DNA from: Anaerorhabdus sp964386325 | GTDB lineage: Bacteria > Bacillota_I > Bacilli_A > Erysipelotrichales > Erysipelotrichaceae | Assembly (NCBI GenBank): GCA_964386325.1 | Contig: CAYLQY010000001.1 | Location: 186,001 to 250,000, forward strand | DNA: 64,000 nt | Reading direction: 5' to 3' | Shown: positions 36,646 through 44,541 of the stretch, one piece after another | How the letters are laid out: each line of letters starts with the position of its first letter | Numbering within the stretch: the stretch's first letter is position 1 | The notes under the pieces: model-generated | What the model saw: only the letters and a program-made list of their open reading frames with translations | The model's database searches: none | What the model was told of the DNA's origin: nothing | Position numbers and translations under genes: made by a program

Positions 36646-38328
36646 TTAATTCTTGTTTTGATGGGTGTAATTTCGATCGATTAGTAAGTAACCATTATTC
36701 AGCTTGATTTTTTCATCAAAATTATTAAACCAAACATCATTAGTTGATATTTCAAAGCGCATATTACTAATATATACATAAAGTGGGTAGTTATCATTGT
36801 GAATTGATAAATAATTGTTAAGCATATCAAGATACCCATTTTTTTCTCGATAGGCAATATAAGATGAGTTAGCGCCTTGTTCGTGTATGGTTACCAAATA
36901 AGTCCAACGATTAGTGAAATCCATTATAATTATTTTACCATGAGGATATTCATTAATAGCAAGCATATCGCTATAATAAACATTATATGAATCAAATTCT
37001 GCTTGAGATGTGTAAATATTCTTGAGTGGACCTTGATTTATTTTTTTACTAAAATCTCCGCCAAAACCATTGTAATATGTGAAAAATATCTTATAGAATA
37101 ACAATATTGAAATAAAAACAAAGATGAATAAATACACAGTAAATTTGATATTTTTATGATATGTTTTAAAATGACCATATAGAATAGTAATAGAAATAAT
37201 ACAACACGGTAATAGTGCATTAATGAATGATCTTGGACCAACATCAGATGATATTGCAATAAGAAAAGAATGGATTATTGGCAAAATAAAATATAGTTCA
37301 AGATTTGGAATATCATATTCATTTTTAAAAATTATGTAATTGGCTAACCCTATAATTGATGGAAAAACTAAGACAACCATAAAAACACCACCAGTCATTT
37401 CTGCGGGTTGAAAAAAAGAAAGGTAAATCATAGCAATAATAGCATTGAATATACTAAGTATTATTAATTTATCCGTTTTGCATTTTCGTGTTACAATCGC
37501 AATGAACAATATGAGTTGAATTACGATAAAGACATGAGTGAGTTTAAATAAATGAATACCATGGCCTAAGAACCGTATAATTGGATTTTGCGTATATTCA
37601 GGATCTGTATAAAAACTTAATGCACTTAATATTTGATTCAATGATGCTCTGGAAAATATGAAAAGGGCAAACAATATTATGATTATTAGAACACCTATTG
37701 TAAAATAAATCCAATTTTTAATGTCTAGATAAAATGTAGACTTTTGTTTTTTAGTATAGAGATAAAAACTTATAATTGTATAAGTCACGTATATTATGGC
37801 TAAATAGGGTGTGTTTAAGACAGCAAACGATAATAAGATACCAGACAAAATAAATCTCAAATTAATATTTTTTGAATTCTTTGCAGGTACAGAAATTAAT
37901 AGAAGTGTCATGAATCCTAGGCTCATAGTGTTGTATGAAAGTGCCATTATACCAAAAGGTGTATATAAGGAAAATATTGCGAATATAACGATTGATATAT
38001 AGCCTCGGTTTTTAAATTTTAAAAATAAACAAGTTCCAATAAACATCTGAAAAAAAACATAGCAATATCTCATGTAGATGATGATTCCCTCTGTAGAATT
38101 AGTGAATATTAAAAAAATTTTAATGAGGGGGAATGTAAAAAGTGACATAAACTGTGAAAAATGCCATTCATCATAAATGAGTGCTCCGCCTTGAGCAATT
38201 CGATATGCCATTGAGGTATAAAACTGTTCGTCACTTGATCCAATACCAAATTGTGCTTTTTGAATTTGTATAATAAGTACAATGATGAAAACAGCAATAA
38301 ATATTATGGTTTGTTGATTCTTTTTCAT
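36646..38328 (-). CDS. Polytopic membrane protein, GT-C-like, paralogue of 10788
   Basis: A 560-residue protein with about twelve membrane segments. It aligns along its length with the 10788-12461 product: GIGSSDEQFYT, YDEWHFSQ, SLYTPFGIMALSYNTM, AVLNTPYLA and NQGPLKNIYTS correspond to GIGVSDEHFYT, YDDWHIAQ, MLFTPFNIMALSYNTM, SVLNSPYLA and MQGPLKGLYG. Acidic residues in the first outer loop suggest GT-C-type sugar transfer outside the cell; the family name is unknown to me. The true start is 38328, with GGAGG (38340-38336 on the minus strand) 7 nt upstream; a longer frame to 38382 overlaps this site. The terminator upstream (38427-38465) implies its own promoter, which I cannot place. Confidence 0.78.
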   Translation of the reverse strand: MKKNQQTIIFIAVFIIVLIIQIQKAQFGIGSSDEQFYTSMAYRIAQGGALIYDEWHFSQFMSLFTFPLIKIFLIFTNSTEGIIIYMRYCYVFFQMFIGTCLFLKFKNRGYISIVIFAIFSLYTPFGIMALSYNTMSLGFMTLLLISVPAKNSKNINLRFILSGILLSFAVLNTPYLAIIYVTYTIISFYLYTKKQKSTFYLDIKNWIYFTIGVLIIIILFALFIFSRASLNQILSALSFYTDPEYTQNPIIRFLGHGIHLFKLTHVFIVIQLILFIAIVTRKCKTDKLIILSIFNAIIAMIYLSFFQPAEMTGGVFMVVLVFPSIIGLANYIIFKNEYDIPNLELYFILPIIHSFLIAISSDVGPRSFINALLPCCIISITILYGHFKTYHKNIKFTVYLFIFVFISILLFYKIFFTYYNGFGGDFSKKINQGPLKNIYTSQAEFDSYNVYYSDMLAINEYPHGKIIIMDFTNRWTYLVTIHEQGANSSYIAYREKNGYLDMLNNYLSIHNDNYPLYVYISNMRFEISTNDVWFNNFDEKIKLNNGYLLIDRNYTHQNKN

Positions 38329-38426
38329 TTTGCTGCCTCCTTGATAATAAAAATTTACTCGAATATCGATGTAGTTCTTCATTTGCTATCATTTTAAAAT
38401 AAATTGGTTAAACAATTTGGAAATAT

Positions 38427-38465
38427 AAAAAAAACAAGTGATTTAAAGTAAACAAGAAATACTTG
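38427..38465 (-). terminator. Rho-independent terminator of the methyltransferase gene
   Basis: On the minus strand CAAGTATTT pairs with AAATCACTTG (one bulged C) around a 12-nt loop, and eight T follow (38434-38427). It lies 75 nt after the methyltransferase stop codon and makes that gene a single-gene transcript. Confidence 0.65.
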
Positions 38466-38540
38466 CTCTTTCTATCTCAAAACTTTTTCATTTCCATAAA
38501 GATTATCTTCATAATCAGAAATGATTCTACTATTGCCAAA

Positions 38541-39272
38541 TTACCTTTTTCTATTCAATTTTAATACATATAATTTAGTATGGTCATTTATATTTATTTG
38601 CTGCTCAACAGTATAAGCATTACTCCAAATTTTCCTTAACTCTGAAGCAGAATATATCCAACCGCAAAATGTTTTCTTATATTTTTTTGCAAGTAAAAAT
38701 CTTTTCGTGCTTACAATAATTTTTGTAAATATTGTTTTAATATTTAGCAAACTTTCTGGTATGAAATATACATATTCAATATTAGCGTTTTCTAGGTTTA
38801 TGAATATCTTCTCCCATTGTTGAATTGTAAATTCGGCAGATAATCTATTAAGTAATACAACTTCATTTCTATATAAAGAAAAATCATCTTCTAATAAATC
38901 GAAAACTTCTATTGTATCTGCTTCAATAAATATATCTCTCAATTCATTTACAGTATTTGGTGCGAAATCTGTACAGATTAAATGGAGATTCGGCATTTTT
39001 TCTTTAATTAAAAACTCTAATTGTGCTTTTCCAACACCAAATGAAACTAAAGACTGAGTATTATAAGTTTTTAGTTGTTTACAAATAATATCTGCAACTT
39101 CATTATAATGTTTCGAACTATTGCAATTCATCGCAAATTCTGCATGACTAGATTCAATAGCGAAGGCATTATTCATTGTGTTAGTACGAATATAATCCCA
39201 GTTTTTCTTATCTAGATTTTTCATATCATAATCCGTAATTGGTGAAAAATCATAATAGTGCTTCATTTTCAT
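38541..39272 (-). CDS. SAM-dependent methyltransferase-like protein
   Basis: A 243-residue soluble protein. The middle has SLVSFGVGKAQLEFLIKEK followed by LHLICTDFAPN, matching the class I methyltransferase glycine-rich SAM motif and the acidic residue at the end of the second strand; further on, VVLLNRLSAEFTIQQWEKIF fits motif IV and after. The substrate is unknown; given the setting it may methylate a sugar or a lipid carrier intermediate. GGAGG lies 7 nt before ATG 39272 on the minus strand, and a good promoter lies at 39324-39353. It is flanked by its own promoter and terminator, so it is not part of an operon. Alternative: a non-catalytic Rossmann protein. Confidence 0.65.
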   Translation of the reverse strand: MKMKHYYDFSPITDYDMKNLDKKNWDYIRTNTMNNAFAIESSHAEFAMNCNSSKHYNEVADIICKQLKTYNTQSLVSFGVGKAQLEFLIKEKMPNLHLICTDFAPNTVNELRDIFIEADTIEVFDLLEDDFSLYRNEVVLLNRLSAEFTIQQWEKIFINLENANIEYVYFIPESLLNIKTIFTKIIVSTKRFLLAKKYKKTFCGWIYSASELRKIWSNAYTVEQQININDHTKLYVLKLNRKR

Positions 39273-39323
39273 AATTAAGCCTCCAAATGAAATAATAATT
39301 CTTAAAATTATTAGATTTTTTCC

Positions 39324-39353
39324 ATTATAACATTAATTTCCTATCTTCTACAA
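39324..39353 (-). promoter_or_regulatory. Promoter of the methyltransferase gene
   Basis: On the minus strand TTGTAG (39353-39348) and a perfect TATAAT (39329-39324) are 18 nt apart, and TG at the extended -10 position (TGTTATAAT) strengthens it. The expected leader is about 45 nt and includes the GGAGG site. Confidence 0.6.
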
Positions 39354-39733
39354 TTTTTTATATGTCATTCTTTTGAGGAACTAAAAGAAAATAATGTTTG
39401 TAAAAAATAAAAATATAAAATGTTAGCTTTAGAACTATGGAGAGATTGAGAGTTATATATAATAAAATATAACGAACAGGTATGTAGAAAAATAATAGAA
39501 GGAAATCTGAATAGATCGTAGTAAAGCAAACAAATAAGGAGAGTGATTGATAAAATAAAGAAATAAAAATTAAATAAAGAGAATATAGTGAAGGATTTAA
39601 GAAATAAATTTATAAGAGAACAGAATTAACACATAAAACACACTAAAACTTTCACGTTTCTTTGGCAGTACAAATCATTCGCAATCCTAGAATGAAATAT
39701 GTAGATAAATTTTATCTGTTTATTAAAAAAATC

Positions 39734-39767
39734 AGCTTTTAAAGCTACTTTTGTGTTAAAATATAAT
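39734..39767 (+). promoter_or_regulatory. Candidate promoter with palindrome before the DUF6056-like gene
   Basis: A perfect TATAAT (39762-39767) lies 27 nt before ATG 39795. At 17 nt spacing the -35 position (39739-39744) falls inside the palindrome AGCTTTTAAAGCT (39734-39746), which has no good -35 match. A palindrome over the -35 could be an operator. Confidence 0.42.
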
Positions 39768-39794
39768 AGTAATTTTGCCAACAGGAGTAAATCT

Positions 39795-41579
39795 ATGTTC
39801 AAAATATTAAGTAATTTAGATAAACGAATAAAACTACAAACTTTAGGATTTTTTTTATTAGTATTTGTTTTAAATGTTCTAACTATACCATATGCGGATG
39901 ATTTTCCATATTCTATGTCTAATGGTATTTTTGATATATTTAGATTAGAGTATATCCAGTATATGACATGGGGAGGTCGTTCTGTTGCTCATATCCTAGC
40001 TAGAACATTTTTGTCATTACCTAAGTTTGTATTTAATGTTGCAAATTCAATAATGTTTGTTTATTTAATAATTTTGATATATCTCCATTCGAAAGGAAAA
40101 AATTCTAAAGACAGTCCACTTACGTTTGCGTTTATTGCAATGCTTATCTTTGTTTTCTCACCAATGTTTGGGCAAACGGTATTATGGGAAACAGGTGCTT
40201 GTAATTATTTATGGACAACATGTATTATATTAACGTTTCTTTATATTTATAGAGTTAATGGGATGAGTTGTAATAATAGGTTACTAGTTTTACCTATAAT
40301 TATCTTAGGTGTCTTAGCTGGATGGTCTAATGAAAATATGGGTGGGGCTTGTATTTTGTTCACATTAATATTCTTGGTATTTAAATATTTTGAAGATAAG
40401 AAGATTACAATTTGGATGATAGCTGGTTTTATTGGTGCATGTCTTGGGTTCATTATAATGATTTTAGCACCAGGGAATGCAATTCGTGCACTTGATTTTC
40501 CACAAACTGGTTCATTGTTATACACATTAACGCACGACTTAACAAGTACAATCGATGTTTTAAGAGAAGGATTCTACATTCCAACAATTCTTTTTGTTAT
40601 TTTTGCAATTATAAATTGGTCAATGCATAAAAAACTTAAATGTATTGGTCTCTCGCTTATTTACTATTTTTGTGGGCTTGCAGCTGTTGGCGCTATCATA
40701 TTAAGTCCAGTGCCAGTGCTATGGGATAGATCAATGTTTGGAGCTTTAATATTTGTTATAATTGCTTTAACGATACAATTTTATGAGGTCATTATTTTAC
40801 AAAATAAATATAAGATACTATGCACTATTATAGTTTTTATACTCTTATTTGAGAGTTCATTGGCGTATGCTAATGCATCATTTGACTTGTTTTATACTTG
40901 GATGCAAAATAAGCAACGTGAAGACTATGTGCAATATCAGATTGAAAATGGAAACGTAAATCCTGTTGTTTTTCAAATCTTCAAAGAGTTTGTAACTAAA
41001 TATAACCCAATCTATGGATTAGGGGATATAACACCTTATCAATCATTTTGGTTAAATAAGGGTTATAGTGAAGCGCATAATTTGGAAAGTGTTCAATCGA
41101 CACCACTTAGAATTTGGGAAAAGATATATAAAAATGGTGACCCAGCGTTAATGAATATTCAAGAAATGAATTCATATATAGATTATATAAAGGATAATCC
41201 AAATTTCATAATTTTCATTAATACGAGTGATTTAAATGATAAATATCAACCTTACATAGCTTTATTAAATCAATTAGGAATCAATCCAGAGGAAATGCAA
41301 AATTTTGTTGCAGTATTGGATAGTGGCAGTACCGTAGTAAATGAATATGGTTCTAATGGTATTGAATATTTTGGAAAATTTGATGCAAAGGAATATTATT
41401 TAGGTAGTTATTCAAAGGGTGACTTAAGTGATATAATAATCGATGGAGTTGAATATACAAACAATAATCCTGGGATTAATTTTGTTATTTTCGATAAAAA
41501 TCAATACCGAGTAGTAGATTCAGTTACATTTAATACAGATAATGGCTTTAATGGAATCCGTTATCAAGAGGGAGAATAA
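39795..41579 (+). CDS. DUF6056-family membrane protein, GT-C-like
   Basis: A 594-residue protein with about eleven membrane segments. The first outer loop has IPYADDFPYS and, later, YMTWGGRSVAHI, the DD and W-x-G-R marks of the DUF6056 family; LAPGNAIRA follows near residue 230. The same marks are in the 47454 gene (LAGDDWGYA, MDWSGRF, FSPGATLR), so the two are paralogues, this one with a longer C-terminal domain. The family has GT-C-like features and no established function that I know of. ATG 39795 has AGGAG (39783-39787) 7 nt upstream, so an earlier in-frame ATG at 39753 is rejected. It ends 1 nt before the aminotransferase gene. Confidence 0.78.
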   Translation: MFKILSNLDKRIKLQTLGFFLLVFVLNVLTIPYADDFPYSMSNGIFDIFRLEYIQYMTWGGRSVAHILARTFLSLPKFVFNVANSIMFVYLIILIYLHSKGKNSKDSPLTFAFIAMLIFVFSPMFGQTVLWETGACNYLWTTCIILTFLYIYRVNGMSCNNRLLVLPIIILGVLAGWSNENMGGACILFTLIFLVFKYFEDKKITIWMIAGFIGACLGFIIMILAPGNAIRALDFPQTGSLLYTLTHDLTSTIDVLREGFYIPTILFVIFAIINWSMHKKLKCIGLSLIYYFCGLAAVGAIILSPVPVLWDRSMFGALIFVIIALTIQFYEVIILQNKYKILCTIIVFILLFESSLAYANASFDLFYTWMQNKQREDYVQYQIENGNVNPVVFQIFKEFVTKYNPIYGLGDITPYQSFWLNKGYSEAHNLESVQSTPLRIWEKIYKNGDPALMNIQEMNSYIDYIKDNPNFIIFINTSDLNDKYQPYIALLNQLGINPEEMQNFVAVLDSGSTVVNEYGSNGIEYFGKFDAKEYYLGSYSKGDLSDIIIDGVEYTNNNPGINFVIFDKNQYRVVDSVTFNTDNGFNGIRYQEGE

Positions 41580-41580
41580 A

Positions 41581-42693
41581 ATGAAAATTCTAACAAATGA
41601 CTTAAAAAGACAATATGATTTATACGCTAATGATTATGAACAAAAAGCTATCGACATATTGCGCAGTGGTTGGTATATTTTAGGTAAAGAAGTTTCTGCT
41701 TTCGAAGAAGAATTTGCAAAATATACAGGTGCTAACTATTGTGTTGGGTTGGGTAATGGCTTAGATGCGTTATGGATCAGCTTCAAGTTGCTAGGTATTA
41801 AAGAGGGTGATGAAGTTATTGTTTGTTCTAATGCATATATTGCGTGTGTAATGGGAATCACAATGAATAGGGCAACTCCAGTATTTGTTGAGCCAGATGA
41901 ATATGATAATATTGATGCGAAGAAAATAGAGCAAAGAATCACAAAAAACACAAAAGCCATTCTTGCAGTACATTTATATGGTCAAAGTTGTGATATGGAT
42001 ATAATTATGGATTTGGCAAAAAAACACAATTTGAGAGTTGTTGAAGATTGTGCACAAAGCCATGGAACAAAATGGAAAGATAAAACTTGTGGAACAATTG
42101 GAGATGTAGGTTGTTTCAGTTTTTATCCTAGTAAAGGTTGTGGCGCGTTTGGTGATGCTGGTGCAATTATTACAAACTCAAAAGAATTAGCTGACAAATT
42201 TAAAATTTATCGAAATTATGGAAGTGAAAAACGCTACTACAATCAAGTAGTAGGCACAAATAGTCGCTTAGATGAAATGCAAGCAGGTTTGTTGCGTGTT
42301 AAATTGTCTCATTTAGATGAAATGAATACTGAGAGAAATATTTTGGCAAATAGATACATATCAAAAATAAACAATCCAGTAATCAAAATTCTTACAACGC
42401 GACCAAATTGTTATAACACATGGCATCAATTTGTGATTCATACATCATACAGAGATCAATTAATTGAGTATTTAAATGATTATGAAATTGGAACAATTAT
42501 TCATTATCCAATTCCACCTCATCTTGCAGAAGCATATGAATATCTTGGGTTTACTAAAGGAGATTTTCCAATTGCTGAGAAATACAGTAATGAAGTTTTA
42601 TCTCTACCAATTTATAATGGCATGACTGAAGAAGAACAAGACTTTGTTATAGAAAAGATCAATGATTTTAAACTTGATTTTAAGGAGAATTAA
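41581..42693 (+). CDS. fdtB: DegT/DnrJ/EryC1 sugar aminotransferase (FdtB-like)
   Basis: A 370-residue PLP-dependent sugar aminotransferase. CFSFYPSKGCGAFGDAG contains the PLP-binding Lys185; GLGNGLDALWISFKLLGI, AVHLYGQSCDMD and EDCAQSHG are other family marks. With the FdtA-like ketoisomerase immediately downstream, it most likely aminates C3 of dTDP-3-keto-6-deoxyhexose, giving dTDP-3-amino-3,6-dideoxyhexose (Fuc3N or Qui3N). FdtB-type enzymes are the closest functional group, though DegT proteins are hard to assign exactly. GAGGGAG lies upstream of ATG 41581, so the longer frame starting at 41542 is rejected. No RmlA or RmlB gene is in the window, so the dTDP-sugar must come from elsewhere. 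Confidence 0.85.
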   Translation: MKILTNDLKRQYDLYANDYEQKAIDILRSGWYILGKEVSAFEEEFAKYTGANYCVGLGNGLDALWISFKLLGIKEGDEVIVCSNAYIACVMGITMNRATPVFVEPDEYDNIDAKKIEQRITKNTKAILAVHLYGQSCDMDIIMDLAKKHNLRVVEDCAQSHGTKWKDKTCGTIGDVGCFSFYPSKGCGAFGDAGAIITNSKELADKFKIYRNYGSEKRYYNQVVGTNSRLDEMQAGLLRVKLSHLDEMNTERNILANRYISKINNPVIKILTTRPNCYNTWHQFVIHTSYRDQLIEYLNDYEIGTIIHYPIPPHLAEAYEYLGFTKGDFPIAEKYSNEVLSLPIYNGMTEEEQDFVIEKINDFKLDFKEN

Positions 42694-42694
42694 T

Positions 42695-43120
42695 ATGTAT
42701 AAAATTATCAATTTTAATGAAATGGGTGATGAAAGAGGGTCATTAGTTGTTGTTGAAGGGAGTATGGATATTCCTTTTGAAATCAAACGAGTATTTTATA
42801 TCTATGGTTCTGATTCAGACGTTGTAAGAGGACTTCACGCAAATAGAGAATCTGAATTTGTGATTATAAATGTGAGTGGTTCAAGTAAAGTGAAAATAAA
42901 AGATGGTATAAATAATGAGGAAATTGTTGAACTTAATAAACCTCGTACTGGATTATACATTCCGAAAATGATTTGGAAAGAAATGTATGATTTTTCAAAA
43001 GATTCAGTACTATTAGTTTTAGCTAGTACACACTATGATGGAACTGAATATATGCGAGATTTTGATGAATATAAAGATGAAATGCAAAATAAAATGAAGG
43101 ATAATCTCCAGGCACAATAG
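42695..43120 (+). CDS. fdtA: dTDP-sugar 3,4-ketoisomerase (FdtA/QdtA, WxcM-like cupin), variant
   Basis: A 141-residue single-domain cupin of the FdtA/QdtA family, which turns dTDP-4-keto-6-deoxyglucose into the 3-keto sugar used by the preceding aminotransferase. FDERG-like MGDERGSLVVVEG and SDSDVVRGLHANRESEFVIIN are typical. The family usually has RGxHAH; here His48 is kept but the second histidine is Asn (RGLHANR), which may alter activity or the gluco/galacto outcome. AAGGAG (42682-42687) serves ATG 42695; the frame from 42662 overlaps the aminotransferase and is rejected. A terminator follows at 43135-43189. Confidence 0.83.
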   Translation: MYKIINFNEMGDERGSLVVVEGSMDIPFEIKRVFYIYGSDSDVVRGLHANRESEFVIINVSGSSKVKIKDGINNEEIVELNKPRTGLYIPKMIWKEMYDFSKDSVLLVLASTHYDGTEYMRDFDEYKDEMQNKMKDNLQAQ

Positions 43121-43134
43121 TTAAGAAAGTTGGG

Positions 43135-43189
43135 AAAAAGGAGTTTAGAGTAAGCACAATAGAAATGGTGTAACTCTGAACTTCTTTTT
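43135..43189 (+). terminator. Rho-independent terminator after fdtA
   Basis: AAAAAGGAGTTTAGAGT (43135-43151) pairs over 17 bp with ACTCTGAACTTCTTTTT (43173-43189), including two G-U pairs, around a 21-nt loop. The 3' arm ends in the T run. It lies 14 nt after the stop codon and closes the 39795-43120 operon. Confidence 0.78.
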
Positions 43190-43481
43190 AATATTTGTAA
43201 AGGCTTTAGATAACGATTAAGTAAGCAATGAAAAATCTATTACTTCTTTTATTTCTCGAATTAATAAAACTTCTTATAAATGTAGCTGATGAAGTATTTG
43301 TATTATTTCTTAAATATTGTCCATCTTCTTGTTTATTTTGAATTAACAATTGATAAAATATTCTCTAAATTGATGATCATCGTAATAGTGCTTTTTATTA
43401 AAACTACATTGAGCAGTGGGTCTCATAAGTATCATTTAACAGTCATGTAGTGATTAATGTTCATTCTTTTTTTATATATGG

Positions 43482-43515
43482 AAAAAGATATCTAGTTTTC
43501 AAAAACTAAATATCT
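43482..43515 (-). terminator. Rho-independent terminator of the minus-strand glycosyltransferase operon
   Basis: On the minus strand AGATATTTAGTTTT pairs with AAAACTAGATATCT (one U-G pair) around a 2-base loop, so the innermost pairs probably open; a T run follows. It lies about 60 nt after the 43575 gene's stop codon. Confidence 0.65.
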
Positions 43516-43574
43516 CTTCTTTATCGTAATTCTTCTGTCAATTCCTTTAACTTATTGACAAGGGAACTAGTTCT

Positions 43575-44498
43575 CTATTTTATTTTTTTAAATTCTTTGA
43601 TTACATATTGTGGAAAGTTATTTATACTAATATAGATTCTACCTATATATTCTCCAATCATGCCAAGAACAATTAAGATAACACCACCAATAACGGTAAT
43701 GGCAGACATGGTGCTTGCCCATCCTTGGGCTAATTCAGGGTTTTGTATTTTGCGCACAATAGAATAGATTGTCAAGATGAATCCAAGTAAAGCAACTAGT
43801 ACACCGAAGAACATAGATATCCGAAGTGGTTTAACTGAAAACGAAGTAAAACCATTGAACCAAAGACTAATTAATTTTTTAAAGGTATATCCAGAATCTC
43901 CAATTTCCCTACTTCGGTGATGAACATCTACATTACAGAGTTTGTTTGTTGTCATTAATAATAGTCCACCAATATAGGGGTAGGGGTTATTATATGCAAG
44001 GATTGTATCAATGACAAATCTTTTCGCAACAAAGTAACTAGATAAATATAAATCTTTTGGTTTATTGATTAATTGACATGCCATGATATCGTTGATTTTT
44101 GAACCAAAATTTTTGAACCAACTATGTTTCTTAGTGGGATAACGTGCAAATACAACATCAAATCCTTCGTTGATTTTATTTAATAAACTATCCACTTCGT
44201 CGGCAGGGGTTTGACCATCATCATCTAACGAAATTATATATTCTCCAATAGAAATTCTATACCCAGCTAAGCATGCTGCATGTTGTCCACAATTTTTGGC
44301 TAAAGAAATAGCTGTAATACGTGAATTATCAGCTAAATTAAATATAACATCTCTTGTATTATCTTTTGAAGAATCATTTACTAAGATAATTTCGTAGCTA
44401 TCTTCTTTCATTGTAAACATTTTGTTGCTTATTTCATCGACAACTTTAGCAATTGTTTTTGATGAGTTATAGCATGGTATAACAAATGAATATTTCAT
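43575..44498 (-). CDS. GT2 polyprenyl-phosphate glycosyltransferase (GtrB/CsbB type)
   Basis: A 307-residue GT2 enzyme with a DPMS-like catalytic domain (YSFVIPCYNSSKTI, LVNDSSKDNT, LAKNCGQHAA, SLDDDGQTP) and two C-terminal membrane segments (from about residues 225 and 265, the latter with VLGMIGEYIGRIY). This is the layout of GtrB, CsbB and YkcC, which load a sugar onto undecaprenyl phosphate for later use outside the cell. It is the last gene of a three-gene minus-strand operon with a GT-C-like enzyme and a second GT2 of the same kind. AAGGGGGC lies upstream of ATG. It might feed the 44542 enzyme or a DUF6056/YfhO protein. Confidence 0.88.
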   Translation of the reverse strand: MKYSFVIPCYNSSKTIAKVVDEISNKMFTMKEDSYEIILVNDSSKDNTRDVIFNLADNSRITAISLAKNCGQHAACLAGYRISIGEYIISLDDDGQTPADEVDSLLNKINEGFDVVFARYPTKKHSWFKNFGSKINDIMACQLINKPKDLYLSSYFVAKRFVIDTILAYNNPYPYIGGLLLMTTNKLCNVDVHHRSREIGDSGYTFKKLISLWFNGFTSFSVKPLRISMFFGVLVALLGFILTIYSIVRKIQNPELAQGWASTMSAITVIGGVILIVLGMIGEYIGRIYISINNFPQYVIKEFKKIK

Positions 44499-44541
44499 AT
44501 ATTGCCCCCTTATTTGACTGTGATAGGTATATTATACTAGT

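Larger units (their letters stand above)
39273..39794. other. 522-base divergent intergenic region
   Basis: Contains the minus-strand promoter of the methyltransferase gene (39324-39353) and a plus-strand promoter candidate with a 13-base palindrome (39734-39767). The central 370 bases are purine-rich and extremely AT-rich, with no open frame, no recognisable remnant and no clear hairpin. Confidence 0.5.
43121..43574. other. 454-base region between convergent operons
   Basis: Carries one terminator for each strand (43135-43189 plus, 43482-43515 minus) and a further inverted repeat, TGTCAAT-N11-ATTGACA, around 43536-43560. The roughly 290 bases between the terminators have no open frame of note and no remnant I can identify. 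Confidence 0.5.

Noticed and set aside
43190..43480. Possible insertion-sequence remnant between two terminators
   Set aside because: Short peptides from either strand showed no convincing transposase motif, and I found no terminal inverted repeats or target duplication.
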